64,000 nt of DNA from Brachycybe producta. Its lineage: Eukaryota; Arthropoda; Diplopoda; Playtdesmida; Andrognathidae. The notes below the pieces were generated by a model that was not told where the DNA came from, ran no database searches, and worked only from the letters and a program-made list of their open reading frames with translations. This document shows positions 36,736 through 48,633 of the stretch, in pieces (the stretch's first letter is position 1; each line of letters opens with the position of its first letter). A program made the translations under genes and the position numbers. The stretch is from the NCBI GenBank assembly GCA_036925085.1, contig JAUPFP010000047.1:1253001-1317000 (forward strand). Direction: 5' to 3'.

Positions 36736-39397
36736 CAGTACTTAATTAGTATTCTTTAAATCTGAGTAAAAAGCTTGTATCACACTACATCGGATCCGAA
36801 CGGAACGAATCGAAATAAAGTCACAGACTTAATAGGTAGGCCCTATAGCCTAGAACTGTATATAATATATTATACATGTAGATATCAGTTATGTGTTATG
36901 TCCATTGGCCATTATTATTGCAGTATACAGAAGTTGTTTTTGAAAACAAAATCTGGAAAATACCCAACTTTGGTATGAAAAACAATGGGGAAAAGAGCAG
37001 GCAATTCCAGAAATGAAAATCAGTTGTTGAATTTTGGCTGCAAGATTTTTATCCCACCCATTTCTCTCATAGCAATATTGCTACTAAACAATGGTTTGAA
37101 ATAAATCAGCTATTGTCTCTTAATTGAATTTACATGCACGAGTATGAAATATGATGATGTTGATTGAAGTGAACATATTTCTTGTACATTAGATTATCTG
37201 TCTCCTCATCACTCACAAGTCAAGACTAAGTAAGTTCATAACCAAACCTTCATGTACTAGTATATTATTCCCCTTCACTCTCTATTGTTGACTTCGCTTT
37301 GGACCAAAAGATAATCAGAAACAACAGTATTTACTATTTGGAAGTGTTCAGTGGTCGGACAGACTTTTTAATCATATATAATTCAAAGGTGATAAAAAGT
37401 GGGTCAGTGGTGGTCAAAGGCGAGAGACTGTCATCAGTCATCATCACACTTGTTTTGTTGATAGCTTTTTTTACAAATTGACTAATGTTGTTTGTGGTTT
37501 TACAATTGGTATTGGTTAACCTCCTCCTCCACTCCGCACACGTTTTCTTTTATGTTTTTGTGTGTATGTTTGGGTTGAAGTTCAATCTATGAACATTTGT
37601 TGTTGTCGTTTTGTGGCACAGGAAATATGGCAATTGCTGTTACAACTTATTCGGGGGGGGGGCAGTAATAGTTTTCGAATGTTTCGTCTCTAGCCACAAT
37701 TTTCTACTTCAATCACCTTGCAAAAACCTAATGTAATTTTGGTTCGTATTATTATTATGTGTAGAATGTGTGTCCATGGTTTAACACACTTCCCACCACG
37801 CCTTTATTTTTATTTTTATTTTTGAAAACCCCTCACACACTAAAGGTGTGAACAATATGCTTTTTAGTTGGTAGAGAAAATTCACCGCCTCAAGCTTATT
37901 TGTCTGTTGAAAATCACTTTTCAACCAAAATAGTTGGTTTAAACCGATTTCTCACCTATACTTGATGAATATAATGGAGTTAAGGGGATTTGAGGGGGCC
38001 GGGGGGGGGGGGGTCATGATTGAGATTGGTAGGGGTCAACTTGTAGACAAAGTTTGAAGAGGGTGTAGGGGGAGGGAAAGGAGGAGGAGAAGGAGGAGGG
38101 TGAAAATTGAAGGTGGTTTGTTACTTTTCAGAAACTGATTTGTGAAGGGGGTATTGGTTTGTAAATCATATTTAGTTTAATCAACATAAATCATTATAAT
38201 GGTTCTGTTCGGCTAAAAAGGAAATGAAGTGCCCCTTTTTTTTTACTATCTCTCACTCTCAAGATGACCTTTGCATATAGTCCTTGTAGTAACTGTGACG
38301 TGAGACGTGGTCCTTCCTTGAATCGATACTGTATAGAAAATTGTAATTTGTTTTTCAAAAATAATAATAAAAAAGATTCTCTAAACTGTAGACAGTAATA
38401 TTTTTGATGATGGGAAATTTTGAAGAGTCCAAATTTAAATGGCTAATAAACTATATAGTGAGTCTAATTACACGGTTGTTAACAATATGTGGGCCAACAC
38501 TCCTCCCCTTCTGGACCCTCTAGCTCCCTGTTTATGAATGTTACAAAGAGTTTTTACCAAAATGAAAACTTCTTTTGTTGTGTGCCTCTCAAAAAGGTGC
38601 AAAAGAAACTCAGTAACTACTAACTACATCATACATACTAAGTCCATTAAAGAGAAATTTGTCACAAACGTTTTCCTTGTTGTTAGTCCTCCCCAGGTTG
38701 CTATTGTCCGCTGTATGACTCGATATTGACTCCACCCCATTCATCTCTTTCATATCCGGACAATGCAACGTGTGTGTAGTGGGAGAGAGGGAGAGGGATT
38801 GGACTGAGGTTAGAGGTCAAGGAAGGGTGAGGGAGGGAGAGAGAGAGAACAAGAAAGAAATAAAAACACCCCACTTTTTGGCTCCACTGCATTGCCTTCA
38901 TAAACTTCATCATGGCGTGTGGGGGAGGGGGTGTCTTTCAATCTCTCCTCGTCCCTTGTAAGTTCCATAAATGGATCATTGGATTGGAGAAAAGGAGGTA
39001 AAAAAAATAGGTGGGTGGAAGTCAGGAGAAAAGGGGGGCTGTGAGAGTTTAGGGTGGTGGCGGGTTGCAAACACATTCGCTACTGTGCATATGTAATCAT
39101 TATTAATATATTATAAACCCTGAGAAACCGCCAAAGGCGTTAGCTCAGGTGCTTTTCTCAATCTCCCTAAACGAAAGTACCTATGGGAAGGAGGGAAAAA
39201 ATCCTTTCACGAAATAGAAAAGGTTTTGATAGATGACATGTTGACTGACTGACTGCCTTCTAGCGCCAAAAGTGACTGTTGGGGACTATGGGTCTGACTG
39301 ATTTTAATTCAATGGTTGGCACCGAAAATAAATTTAAATCAAAATCAACACCTAATATTAGCGATAGTACTACATTAGAAGGTTATATTTGGAATGG
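36736..39397. other. Non-coding stretch
   Basis: No gene is recognised. 36962-37030 is similar to 26709-26780. G-rich and GA-rich patches lie at 37998-38100 and 38780-38850. Confidence 0.5.
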
Positions 39398-40001
39398 GAT
39401 GTTTTGGGATTGGCTCACTACAGCTAACTGGGTCACTACAGCTACCAGGCTCACTACAGCTACCAGGCTCACTACAGCCACCAGGCTCACTACAGCTACC
39501 AAAAAGAAAATATAGACCTTTTTTTCATCAAAAGGGTCACTACAGCTACCGAGGGTCACTACAGCTACCAAAAAATATAGGCCTTCTTATTTATCAATAC
39601 GTTTAGTTTAGATTACATTCGGTTCAACTAGGTTTCATTATGTTCGATTAGGTTTCATTATATTCAGTAAGGTTCGGTTAGGATTGTTAAGGATCGGTTA
39701 GGTTCAGTTAGGTTTGGTTAGGATCGGTTAGGTTCGGTTAGGATCAGTTAGGTTCGGTTAGGTTTGGTTAGGATCGGTTAGTATCGGTACTTTTTGGTTA
39801 GGATCGTTAAGGTTCGGTTAGGTAAGGTTTTATTAGGTAAGGTTAGGGAGAAAGGGTTATTTTTTTAGCTGTAGTGAGGAGAAAGTGATAAAAAAGATCT
39901 ATATTTTGTCCCTCTATTTTTTGGTAGCTGTACTGACCCTTCTGATGAACAAAAGGTCTATTAATTTTTTTGGAAGCTGTAGTGACCCAAGTAGCTGTTC
40001 T

Positions 40002-40748
40002 GGTTGGGGGTCACTACAGCTACCAAGGCTCACAAGCGCTACTAAGGGGAGAACAGCTACTTGGGTCACTACAGCTACCAAAAAAAATAATAGACCTTTT
40101 GTTCATCAAGAGTCACTACAGCTACCAAAAAATAGGGGGACAAAATATAGACCTTTTTTTTTATCACTTTTTCGTCGCTACAGCTAAAAAAATAACCCTT
40201 TCTCCCTAAAATAACCGAAACTTACCTAATAAATCCTTACCGAACCTTACCTAACCGAACCTTAACGATCCTAACCAAAAAGTACCGATACTAACCGAAC
40301 CTTACCTAATAAATCCTTACAGAACCTTACCTAACCGAACCTTAACGATCCTAACCAAAAAGTACCGATACTAACCGAACTTAACCGATCCTAACCAAAA
40401 AGTACCGATACTAACCGAACCTAACCGATCCTAACCAAACCTAACCGAACCTTACCGATCCTAACTAAACCTAACCGAACCTTACCGAGCTTAATGAAAC
40501 CTAATCGAAAATAATGAAACCTTACTGAACATAATGAAACCTAACTGAACCGAATGTAATCTAAACTAAACATATTGATAAATAAAAAGGCCTATATTTT
40601 TTGGTAGCTGTAGTGACCCTCGGTAGCTGTAGTGACCCTTTCGATGAAATAAAGGTCTATATTTTCTTTTTGGTAGCTGTAGTGACCCTGGTAGCTGTAG
40701 TGAGCCTAGTAGCTGTAGTGACCCAGTTAGCTGTAGTGAGCCAGTCCC
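40002..40748 (+). mobile_element. Foldback family A, copy A3, inserted in A2
   Basis: Begins GGTTGGGGGTCACTACAGCT and ends GTGAGCCAGTCCC. Target duplication GCTGTTCT: left copy 39994-40001; right copy 40749-40755 plus 41442, cut by A4. The core array (about 40215-40500) includes a ~70-bp direct duplication (ACCTTACCTAATAAATCCTT ... twice). Confidence 0.92.
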
Positions 40749-40755
40749 GCTGTTC

Positions 40756-41433
40756 GGTTGGGGGTCACTACAGCTACCAAGGCTCACAAGCGCTACTAAG
40801 GGGAGAACAGCTACTTGGGTCACTACAGCTACCAAAAAAATTAATAGACCTTTTGTTCATCAAAAGGGTCACTACAGCTACCAAAAAATAGGGGGACAAA
40901 ATATAGACCTTTTTTTATCACTTTTTCGTCACTACAGCTAAAAAAATAAGCCTTTCTCCCTAAAATAACCGAACCTTACCTAATAAAACCTTACCGAACC
41001 TTACCTAACCGAACCTTAACGATCCTAACCAAAAAGTACCGATACTAACCGAACCTAACCGATCCTAACCAAAAAGTACCGATACTAACCGAACCTAACC
41101 GATCCTAACCGAACCTAACCGATCTTAACCGATCCTAACCAAACCTAACCGATCTTAACGGATCCTAACCAAACCTAACTGAACCTAACCGATCCTAACC
41201 AAACCTAACCGATCCTAACCAAACCTTACTGAACATAATGAAACCTAACTGAACCGAATGTAATCTAAACTAAACATGTTGATAAATAAAAAGGCCTATA
41301 TTTTTTGGTAGCTGTAGTGACCCTTTTGATGAAATAAAGGTCTATATTTTCTTTTTGGTAGCTGTAGTGACCCTGGTAGCTGTAGTGAGCCTAGTAGCTG
41401 TAGTGACCCAGTTAGCTGTAGTGAGCCAGTCCC
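40756..41433 (+). mobile_element. Foldback family A, copy A4, inserted at the A3/A2 junction
   Basis: Same ends as A1 and A3. Exact TSD CGCTGTTC at 40748-40755 and 41434-41441, the first C being the last base of A3. It therefore landed in the target duplication made by A3 and is the youngest of the three. Core array about 40970-41235. Confidence 0.92.
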
Positions 41434-41498
41434 CGCTGTTCTCCCCCTAGTAGCGCTTGTGAGCCTTGGTAGCTGTAGTGACCCCCAACCGATGTTTT

Positions 41499-43466
41499 GG
41501 TACATTTAGCAATTCTATGCGAACTTATGTACTCAGGAGTTTAATTGTGTTAATTTGAGTTAACTCAATTATTATATCCAGTGCAAAATGTGAGTTAGAT
41601 CTATAACCAAGTGGAATCTTAGTCGAATCTGTATTTCAACTAATCACAGCTTTTGTTCTCACATTTTTGTCTTTTTTTAAATTTAGTTGCTTTTGAGTTT
41701 TGAGGAGTTTTTTTTAAAAAAATTTGTTTTTACAGTTCAATATAAAGATTTACCTCGCACATCTTATGCCTTAATTTTTAGAAAACAGAATTTTCACTTC
41801 GAGGTAATTTTAAATATTCAAATGCTCAAATTTTGACCAGTTATCAAAAAGTTTTCAAGATATTACTTTTTAAAATTAAAAACCCAGTGTTTTCACAATT
41901 TGATTTTGCCTTTTTTTTTGGGGGGGGGGGGTCAGTTTCAATATGATATTATGGTTGATTGGAAATTAGTTCATCTACATCCACAAAGTTAACCATTGAT
42001 ACAGCTAGAGATACGTATACCACCTATCCACATTTCCACAGTGTGGTCTGATGATGAAGTTACTGTATATAGTGAGAATATTTTTAAATTGATTATGGGG
42101 CCGAATTTACTATCATTTCCATAGCTGAGTCACTTGTGAAAATTGTGTTGTCTTTTGGAACTGTTTCAGGGCATTGGCACTTTGTCCAAATCACCTTTCA
42201 CCTATTTATGTCTTCAATTTATACTTTAACGTGCTTATAAATAATTTACATCTGTTAAATTTAAATGAAATCCATGCTGTTGTAATGTCCTGCCACCTAT
42301 TGGCTAATGAATAAGTTTCTTTTTGTTTTGTTTTCCACATGACTAATTTTTAAATATATGCATTATTGTGATTATTTTTATACATCTAGTATCTTAGACC
42401 ATGATACCCCTATATACATTGTCTAAGGTCAGTATACTGAGTATAGAGATGTTTGGTAGAGGCTAGAGAGTGTAGCTATCAATTCAGTTTAGCCTACAAT
42501 TACCCTCCCCATTTCAAGTGAATAGTTAGATTTTGCTACGTTGTTGCTACGAGTCAAAGGCTTGCAATAAGGTTAAAAGGGATGCACACGGAGGCTAGTA
42601 GTAAACCAACTATAGCTGATTTTTCTGAAAATAATTGCGGAATTCTCCAATGCAAAAAACAAATTTCACGCAATAAAATCATTTTGTAAACATGGCTTTT
42701 ATAAATGATTTAGGAGCTATTGTTGTTTTGTTTTTAATTTCTTTAGCAACTATATTAACATGACGTCTAAATTAGAAGGATTTTCTTTGAATTGTTTGTT
42801 AGGAGAGATTTTAGGCGAATTGAATTTCTGTTCAATTCTAAGAATGCGAGAACTGCTTCTTTTAGGTAGATTTATTTTCATAGGAAAAAATTTTTTTTAT
42901 ACAGTATTAACATTAAGGAAGTAAAATGAAATTTTTTTTATCAGGAGAAAACAGTTTTTATAAAAGAATGGAAAAATTTCTTTATAAAAAAAAATATAAA
43001 ATGATATATGTCCTATATGTGTCAATCATGCCAAGTCAAAATGTTGCTAGAACTTTGGGGGTTAATATAGAAAGGTAATAAGAATGTTATATGTTAATAT
43101 GTAGCTCTTAACTTTGTAATAGTCACAAAAGCAAGTTACAAAAGTCTATTGTATGACAAATAATACTGTTACATATCTGTTACATTTCTTTATGATGTTT
43201 GTACGTAACGAGGCCCCTGGACAAACTTAACAAACATTGCCCATAATTTATCAACTATAATTTCGATCAAATTTGAGTTTTAAACAAACCCCGGCTCAAG
43301 ATCAAGGTGGAGACTTGATGACACTTGTACCTGAACTTGAACACTCTTTAGTTGAAATCTAACATATAAACCAACTTGTTCAAGAGTAACCTATAGAACA
43401 GTGTTTTTCTATGTTTAAACTCTGTTCTGAGGGTAAAAATGCTAATTCGGGAGGTAAAAATGCTAA
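41499..43466. other. AT-rich non-coding stretch
   Basis: Nothing recognisable. A G run is at 41922-41933. Confidence 0.5.
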
Positions 43467-43774
43467 TACCTTGTACACACATGAGTTAAATGAATTCAAA
43501 TTAAATGTGTTTAGGTGAATTATACAGAATCCAATTAAGGACATGAACCAAATAAAAATTGACTTTATTATTAATATTTAAGTTGAAATACTAAATCATT
43601 ATTTTGTCAATATTTTATTTTATTATATTTAAGTATTAACTCAATATTTTCAGATTATCAACTGAATAAATTGAATTCGACATATTGTTTGTTTGTCCTT
43701 CATAGGGGGGGGGGGCTCTGTAAAACACGTTTATTATTTAAATGCATTTAAATTATCAGGTGTGTACTAGGCAT
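43467..43774. mobile_element. MITE family J, copy 2
   Basis: Matches 4633-4912 along its length with indels (including a G run at 43706-43717). Inverted ends TACCTTGTACACAC / GTGTGTACTAGGCAT. Flanked by TAA at 43464-43466 and 43775-43777. Confidence 0.82.
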
Positions 43775-43776
43775 TA

Positions 43777-44113
43777 AGCCCATTATACACCATCAATTAT
43801 GACTTAAATAAATGTATAAATTAATTTATAAATGTGACATTGCATGTGTATAAGGACGTGAATGTGAAATTATTTCTTCAAAGTTGTATTGTCTAGAAGG
43901 TCACAAGGTTAGATAAATGATAAACTGTCACACTACGCACTTTTCTGCGCACATTTTTTAGGTAAAAATGTTGGAATACTTTTACAAGTGTATAACTGCC
44001 GATTGATACTTATAAATTAATTTATACATTTTATGTACCAAATCATTCATGAAAACATTCATCATTTAATTGACACAAAAATGCAAGTAAAAATGGTAGG
44101 TGTATAACGGGCT
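43777..44113. mobile_element. MITE K, Harbinger-like, TTA TSD
   Basis: AGCCCATTATACACC at the left mirrors GGTGTATAACGGGCT at the right. Flanked by TTA at 43774-43776 and 44114-44116. Its left edge abuts J2. The interior contains mirrored ATAAATTAATTTATA words. Confidence 0.78.
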
Positions 44114-46185
44114 TTAGGGTAGTATTATTCTTAATCATTTTTAAATCAAAGCTAGTGTTAACTCACCGACATTTACAGGAAACGTTTTATCAAAAGTTCT
44201 TAAGTTTAGCACTATCTTTGTCTTAGTTATAATTAAGAATACGGGACCCTAAATTTCCATCTTGAATTTCTTGAGCTTACGTTTTTTTGTTTTTCTTCTC
44301 TCTTGGATCTGCTTGGATTAATAGGGAAATCTACTTTTTAACTTAGTTTTAAATTACTCCATGATGAAAAAACTACACAATCTACACATACTACACAATA
44401 AAACAACAACTTGTCATCTTTTGATTTCTCTTGTTAAAAATGTGCCTTTTGACATTTCATTTTGACCTCGGTATTTTGCGTGTCTTCTCTTGGGACATTG
44501 ACTTTAAAGTTAAATGCATTATTATATTTGTGTGTGTGTGCAACGTTTATGCATTAGTTAAATAAATACAACAGTTATTTTTTTCTTCATATTATCTAAA
44601 TTTGAAAGTGAAAGTTGAATGAATATATCTTGTTTTGCAGTTAAGAAATAGGGAGAGTGAACCAATTTCGTTTGTTTTTTTTCGTCGGCTCAATAATGAA
44701 ATTTGCATTTCTGTTTTCTCTCTTTTATACTTTTGAAAAATATTCATTTGTCTCATACAAACAAATAATAAAAACATATAGATATAGATATATGATGAAT
44801 ATATAATAAATACTGTATATAGACGGGTATGTGATGGATTTTAAAAACACAAAGAAATATTGTTTGTTTAAAGAAGAGTGAGTAAAACACATTTACAATG
44901 TTTATTTAAAAATACATATTGCAAAATAACAAAAGAAAACATCTGTGATCGATGTCATTAAACGAAGATGAATAAATAGGTTCGGCTTTTTGTAGGTGTG
45001 TTTAAGACCACCTTTGAGACACCCCCCCCCCCTTTCTTGTTCCCCCAATTTCTATTCTTACCCCCAGAAGGAGGTTTAAGTCAGGGTCGCGGCTCGGTGT
45101 CTGGCGGTACTTTATGGAAATGAACAATTTTTTTTTATTGGTGGAGTTTCATTTTCATTATTTAAATCATTTTTATCACTTTTTCACTAATGTTTCGCTT
45201 TCTAATATATTACATTGAATAAAGAAGAATATATTTCAATTTAATTTAACGAATTGTTAAGGTAATGTTTTATTTTTACTTCTTCTACTTCTCTTTAATG
45301 AAGTCATTGAGTGAAAAATTTAAAAATGGACAAAAAAAAATATCAATTTGAATAGAGGTTTGTTAGTGTTTATTTTAACAAACATTTCCTTCCAGTTTAT
45401 TTTTTGCTCGTTTTATTTGGATCCGGAACTTCCGTTTTATTTCAACGTATGATGAATTGGAATATATTTTTTTATTCATAGGTTTTTGTAGTCTTTCTAA
45501 CTTTTTTTTACGCCAGTTCATAGGTATTTGTTAATTTCAGACGTGTCGGTGGCTTTGTGATTTAATCAAAGTTTAAACAAAAAAGTTTTATTTGAATTTT
45601 AAGGGCTTTGTGTGTGGTGACATAAATAGTTCTTTTCGTGTATTTTCATTTGTTCGGATGATGTTATTGGTCATTTCTAAGTAAAAAGAATTGTCTCGAA
45701 AGGTTAGTTAACTAATTACTAGTATATTACATTCATTTTTTTAGTAATAGCTTAATTCTAATTAAGATTAAGAAAAGTTTTACCATTTTTTATTAAAACA
45801 AATTTCAAAGTGGTTCATAACACATTTTTGCAGAGTTTTGGAGTAGTTAAACTATTTAAGCCACCAATAGTTAAGCTAATAGTTTTATTGCTTTATAATT
45901 TATGAAATGGTTTTAAAAGTAATTCGCTAATTTTTCAGTAATTTTAAATTAGTGTTGGGCTTAATTATAACTAAATGTATTGATTGCTTGCGTTGCTGAG
46001 CTCTGTAAAAAAAAGCTAAAATCACATCAGTGAAAATCAGCGTTAAAAATAAATGAATAGAAATGAAACTGTAATACTTGACAATGTCAAGAAGACCAAA
46101 ACTTGACTGAAGAGTATTTCTTACTAAATATCTTTCATTTTGAATACTGAATAAATAAATGAAAAATTATTTGAAGTCTGATTAG
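44114..46185. other. AT-rich non-coding stretch
   Basis: No gene is recognised. A C run is at 45023-45032. Confidence 0.5.
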
Positions 46186-46592
46186 ACTGGGTGACACAAA
46201 ACGTTTAGAAACATGATAAAACGAAACATGTTTGTGTCATTGACACATTGTGTTTCACTGTTTGTGTGATTCCACTTTGACTACATGCTTTCAAATGAGT
46301 CGCTGTGCACTGGCCGACACAAGGTGGAACAAAAGCGATGACACACGACCACACATAGTGAGACACGTTGAAACAAAGCAGAGCTGTCTTCCCTACTCCT
46401 ATGTTTCATGCAGTTTGTTTCACTTGTATCGTGAAAAATACGCCACTGCTCTTACCCAAAGATTTTGTACACATGAGGCTGTGTGATGCTTAGCACATGT
46501 TTTTGCTTCATCATGTTTCGTTTAAAAAATTTAGTTGAAACGTTTTGTTTTTGTTTCATCGTGTATCGAAACGTTTTGTGTCATCCTGTGTG
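46186..46592. mobile_element. MITE with TGACACAAAACGTTT inverted ends
   Basis: TGACACAAAACGTTTAGAAAC at the left mirrors the right end (inverse TGACACAAAACGTTTCGATA). Further mirrored words AAACGAAACATG / CATGTTTCGTTT lie inside. The 78-codon frame in the middle has no family resemblance. Confidence 0.75.
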
Positions 46593-46788
46593 CGACCAGC
46601 TTAAATGACTTAACTTAAGAAATGCTAATCTAATTATAGCGTATATAAATCTATAAAAATAGATGATATAATTTATAATTATAAAAGAAATAAATTTGGT
46701 ATGTTTGCACTTTGCAGTTAGTTTAAGGATCTGTTGTTAATTAGTAATTACTTGAGTGTCGTTGTAATCAATTCATATTCAGTTTAGA

Positions 46789-46839
46789 ACTTGTTTACCT
46801 TAGCAGCTAAGGTAAACAAGTGCAGTAACGCTGCACTTG
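46789..46839. repeat. Two overlapping hairpins
   Basis: ACTTGTTTACCTTAG (46789-46803) pairs with CTAAGGTAAACAAGT (46807-46821). CAAGTGCAG (46817-46825) pairs with CTGCACTTG (46831-46839). The shared CAAGT means only one hairpin can form fully at a time. Confidence 0.85.
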
Positions 46840-48345
46840 TATTGGTCAAAGTACGGCTGGAATTTAAAATACAAAATGCAACTACAAATAATGCAAAATA
46901 TAATGCAAATATATAGTGCAAAATTAAAGCTATTTAAATGATTGACAAAATACAGTTAAAGCATCTACATAGATTAATTATTTTCATTCAGTCATCAGTT
47001 GTGTAGCATGTAAATCCAGTTAAATACAATTTAGTTGCATTTTTTGTTGAGTCTGGCTTTAATGAAATTGTATTGTTGGATGTGGATTGTTGGTAAATAT
47101 GTTCGATCTACTGCTAGCTGGCTCCAAATCTAACCTTATCGTCATTAGATCTACATAAAATTAATAATTAATAGTTTAAAACGTTGAGACCACCGATGAA
47201 GTTTCTACAAAGAACATTTTCATTTTTTTATTGTCATATTAGGCTACGTAGGCCTATTTGTTGAAAAAAAAATGCTTTTTATTATTATTATTATAATTAT
47301 TATTATTATTATTATTATAATTATTATTATTATTATACGTTCTATATAAAATTTTGTTTATTATTTGTATGAGAGGGTGTTAGTTATAATTTCACCTGTT
47401 CTGCATAATCTGCATACGCAGACGTAATATAAATATATAAGCCTTGTAATTTATAGAAATTTCTAAACATATCGGATGATGTAATATGTCAAAGAAACAC
47501 TCTTTTTTCGCAGCTGCTTTAATATAGATTATGTATATGAAATACTTTCTATCATTATTATTTAAATTAATTACAGAGAATATAACATTTCACACATCAG
47601 AAACAAAACAGCTGCTGCTAACACACTACTTAGGCCTATTTCACTTTTTATATATATTTATTAGTTCCACTGTATATCTAACTAAAATTAGTTCCATTTA
47701 CCACTTGAATTTTTATTTTTTGGTTGGTGAACCTTGGTCCTAGTTTGTTAATTTATTGTTGTCTATACGGGGTTTCTTTCTATAGATGTGCGGTTGGTTT
47801 CGTTCTAATTACACATTGGGTGAGAAATTTCTGAAAATTTCTCTTTTTCTTGACCGAAAGTACAAACATTTCAGCTTTCTGCAGACATTCTATTGAGAAT
47901 TATTTCAATGAAGCTGAAAAATTATTTCAATTTTAGAAACGTTTTTGAAAGTTGAGAGACTTGTAAAGAAAGTACAATATTTTGCATTTCTTGAAAATGT
48001 TAGATTGTTATTGTTTATCAGAAATGGAAGTCATATTTGTAATTATATAGTTGTAATTCTTAAAATTGGGTGTGTGATTCTTTTTAATGTGTAATTTTCT
48101 GGTCGTTAGTTAAATTGTTTCATGATAAACTCGTTTATATAGTTGTTGCATCTGGGATGTTCTCTTTATATTATTATCGTCAAAAGGGTGAACATTGACA
48201 AAAATAAATTTTAACTCAGCTGTAACAATCGTCGAGTTTTTGTGCTATTGTTATAATAACGTTGGTTGTTTTTGGAATTTTATAGTTTTTTTTAATTAGT
48301 TCTTAATATGGACTGGGGTTGTTATATTTAGTTAGGTTAAAGCCT
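46840..48345. other. AT-rich non-coding stretch with (ATT)n
   Basis: An (ATT)n/(TTA)n microsatellite is at 47279-47335. No gene. Confidence 0.55.
47279..47335. repeat. (ATT)n microsatellite
   Basis: About 19 ATT units with two ATAATT interruptions. Confidence 0.95.
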
Positions 48346-48525
48346 AAAGCGGCGATCACACGGGCTGTTTTTCTTGCAAGATTAAGTGCAAGAAGAAAGT
48401 CAAATATCGCTGTAAGACTGTAATCAAGGAACTACTTTTTTAAGTCGTGTGAGATTTGTAAATGCAATTAATTTTAAGGACACATTGCAGTGAATCTTGC
48501 TTTAAATATTGCCAATGTGATCGCC
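48346..48525. mobile_element. MITE family L, copy 2
   Basis: Left GCGGCGATCACACGGGC and right GCCAATGTGATCGCC form inverted ends. The interior shares TGCAATTAATT and GTGAATCTT...TATTGCCAATGTGATCGC with 5851-6144. Confidence 0.75.
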
Positions 48526-48557
48526 ATGAAGTAATGCAGAAGCAGTGCACGATCGTA

Positions 48558-48633
48558 CTCTACTGCGCATGTGCAAGCATAGCTTTGTCAATATCAGTTG
48601 GGTGTATTTTAACATTGCACATGGGCAGTAGAG
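48558..48633. repeat. Inverted repeat, 19-bp arms
   Basis: CTCTACTGCGCATGTGCAA (48558-48576) mirrors TTGCACATGGGCAGTAGAG (48615-48633) with one mismatch. Probably the ends of a ~90-bp MITE. Confidence 0.8.

Larger units (their letters stand above)
39406..41490 (-). mobile_element. Foldback family A, copy A2, split by nested A3 and A4
   Basis: A2 lies inverted relative to A1. It starts GGGATTGGCTCACTACAGCT and ends GTAGTGACCCCCAACC. Exact TSD GATGTTTT at 39398-39405 and 41491-41498. Its sequence is 39406-40001 plus 41443-41490; the gap is filled by A3 and A4. The core (about 39650-39845) is the TTAGG-type array in G-rich orientation on the + strand. The rejoined right arm (GTAGCTGTTCT then CCCCCTAGTAGCGCTTGTG) matches the intact arm of A1 in inverse. 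Confidence 0.93.
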
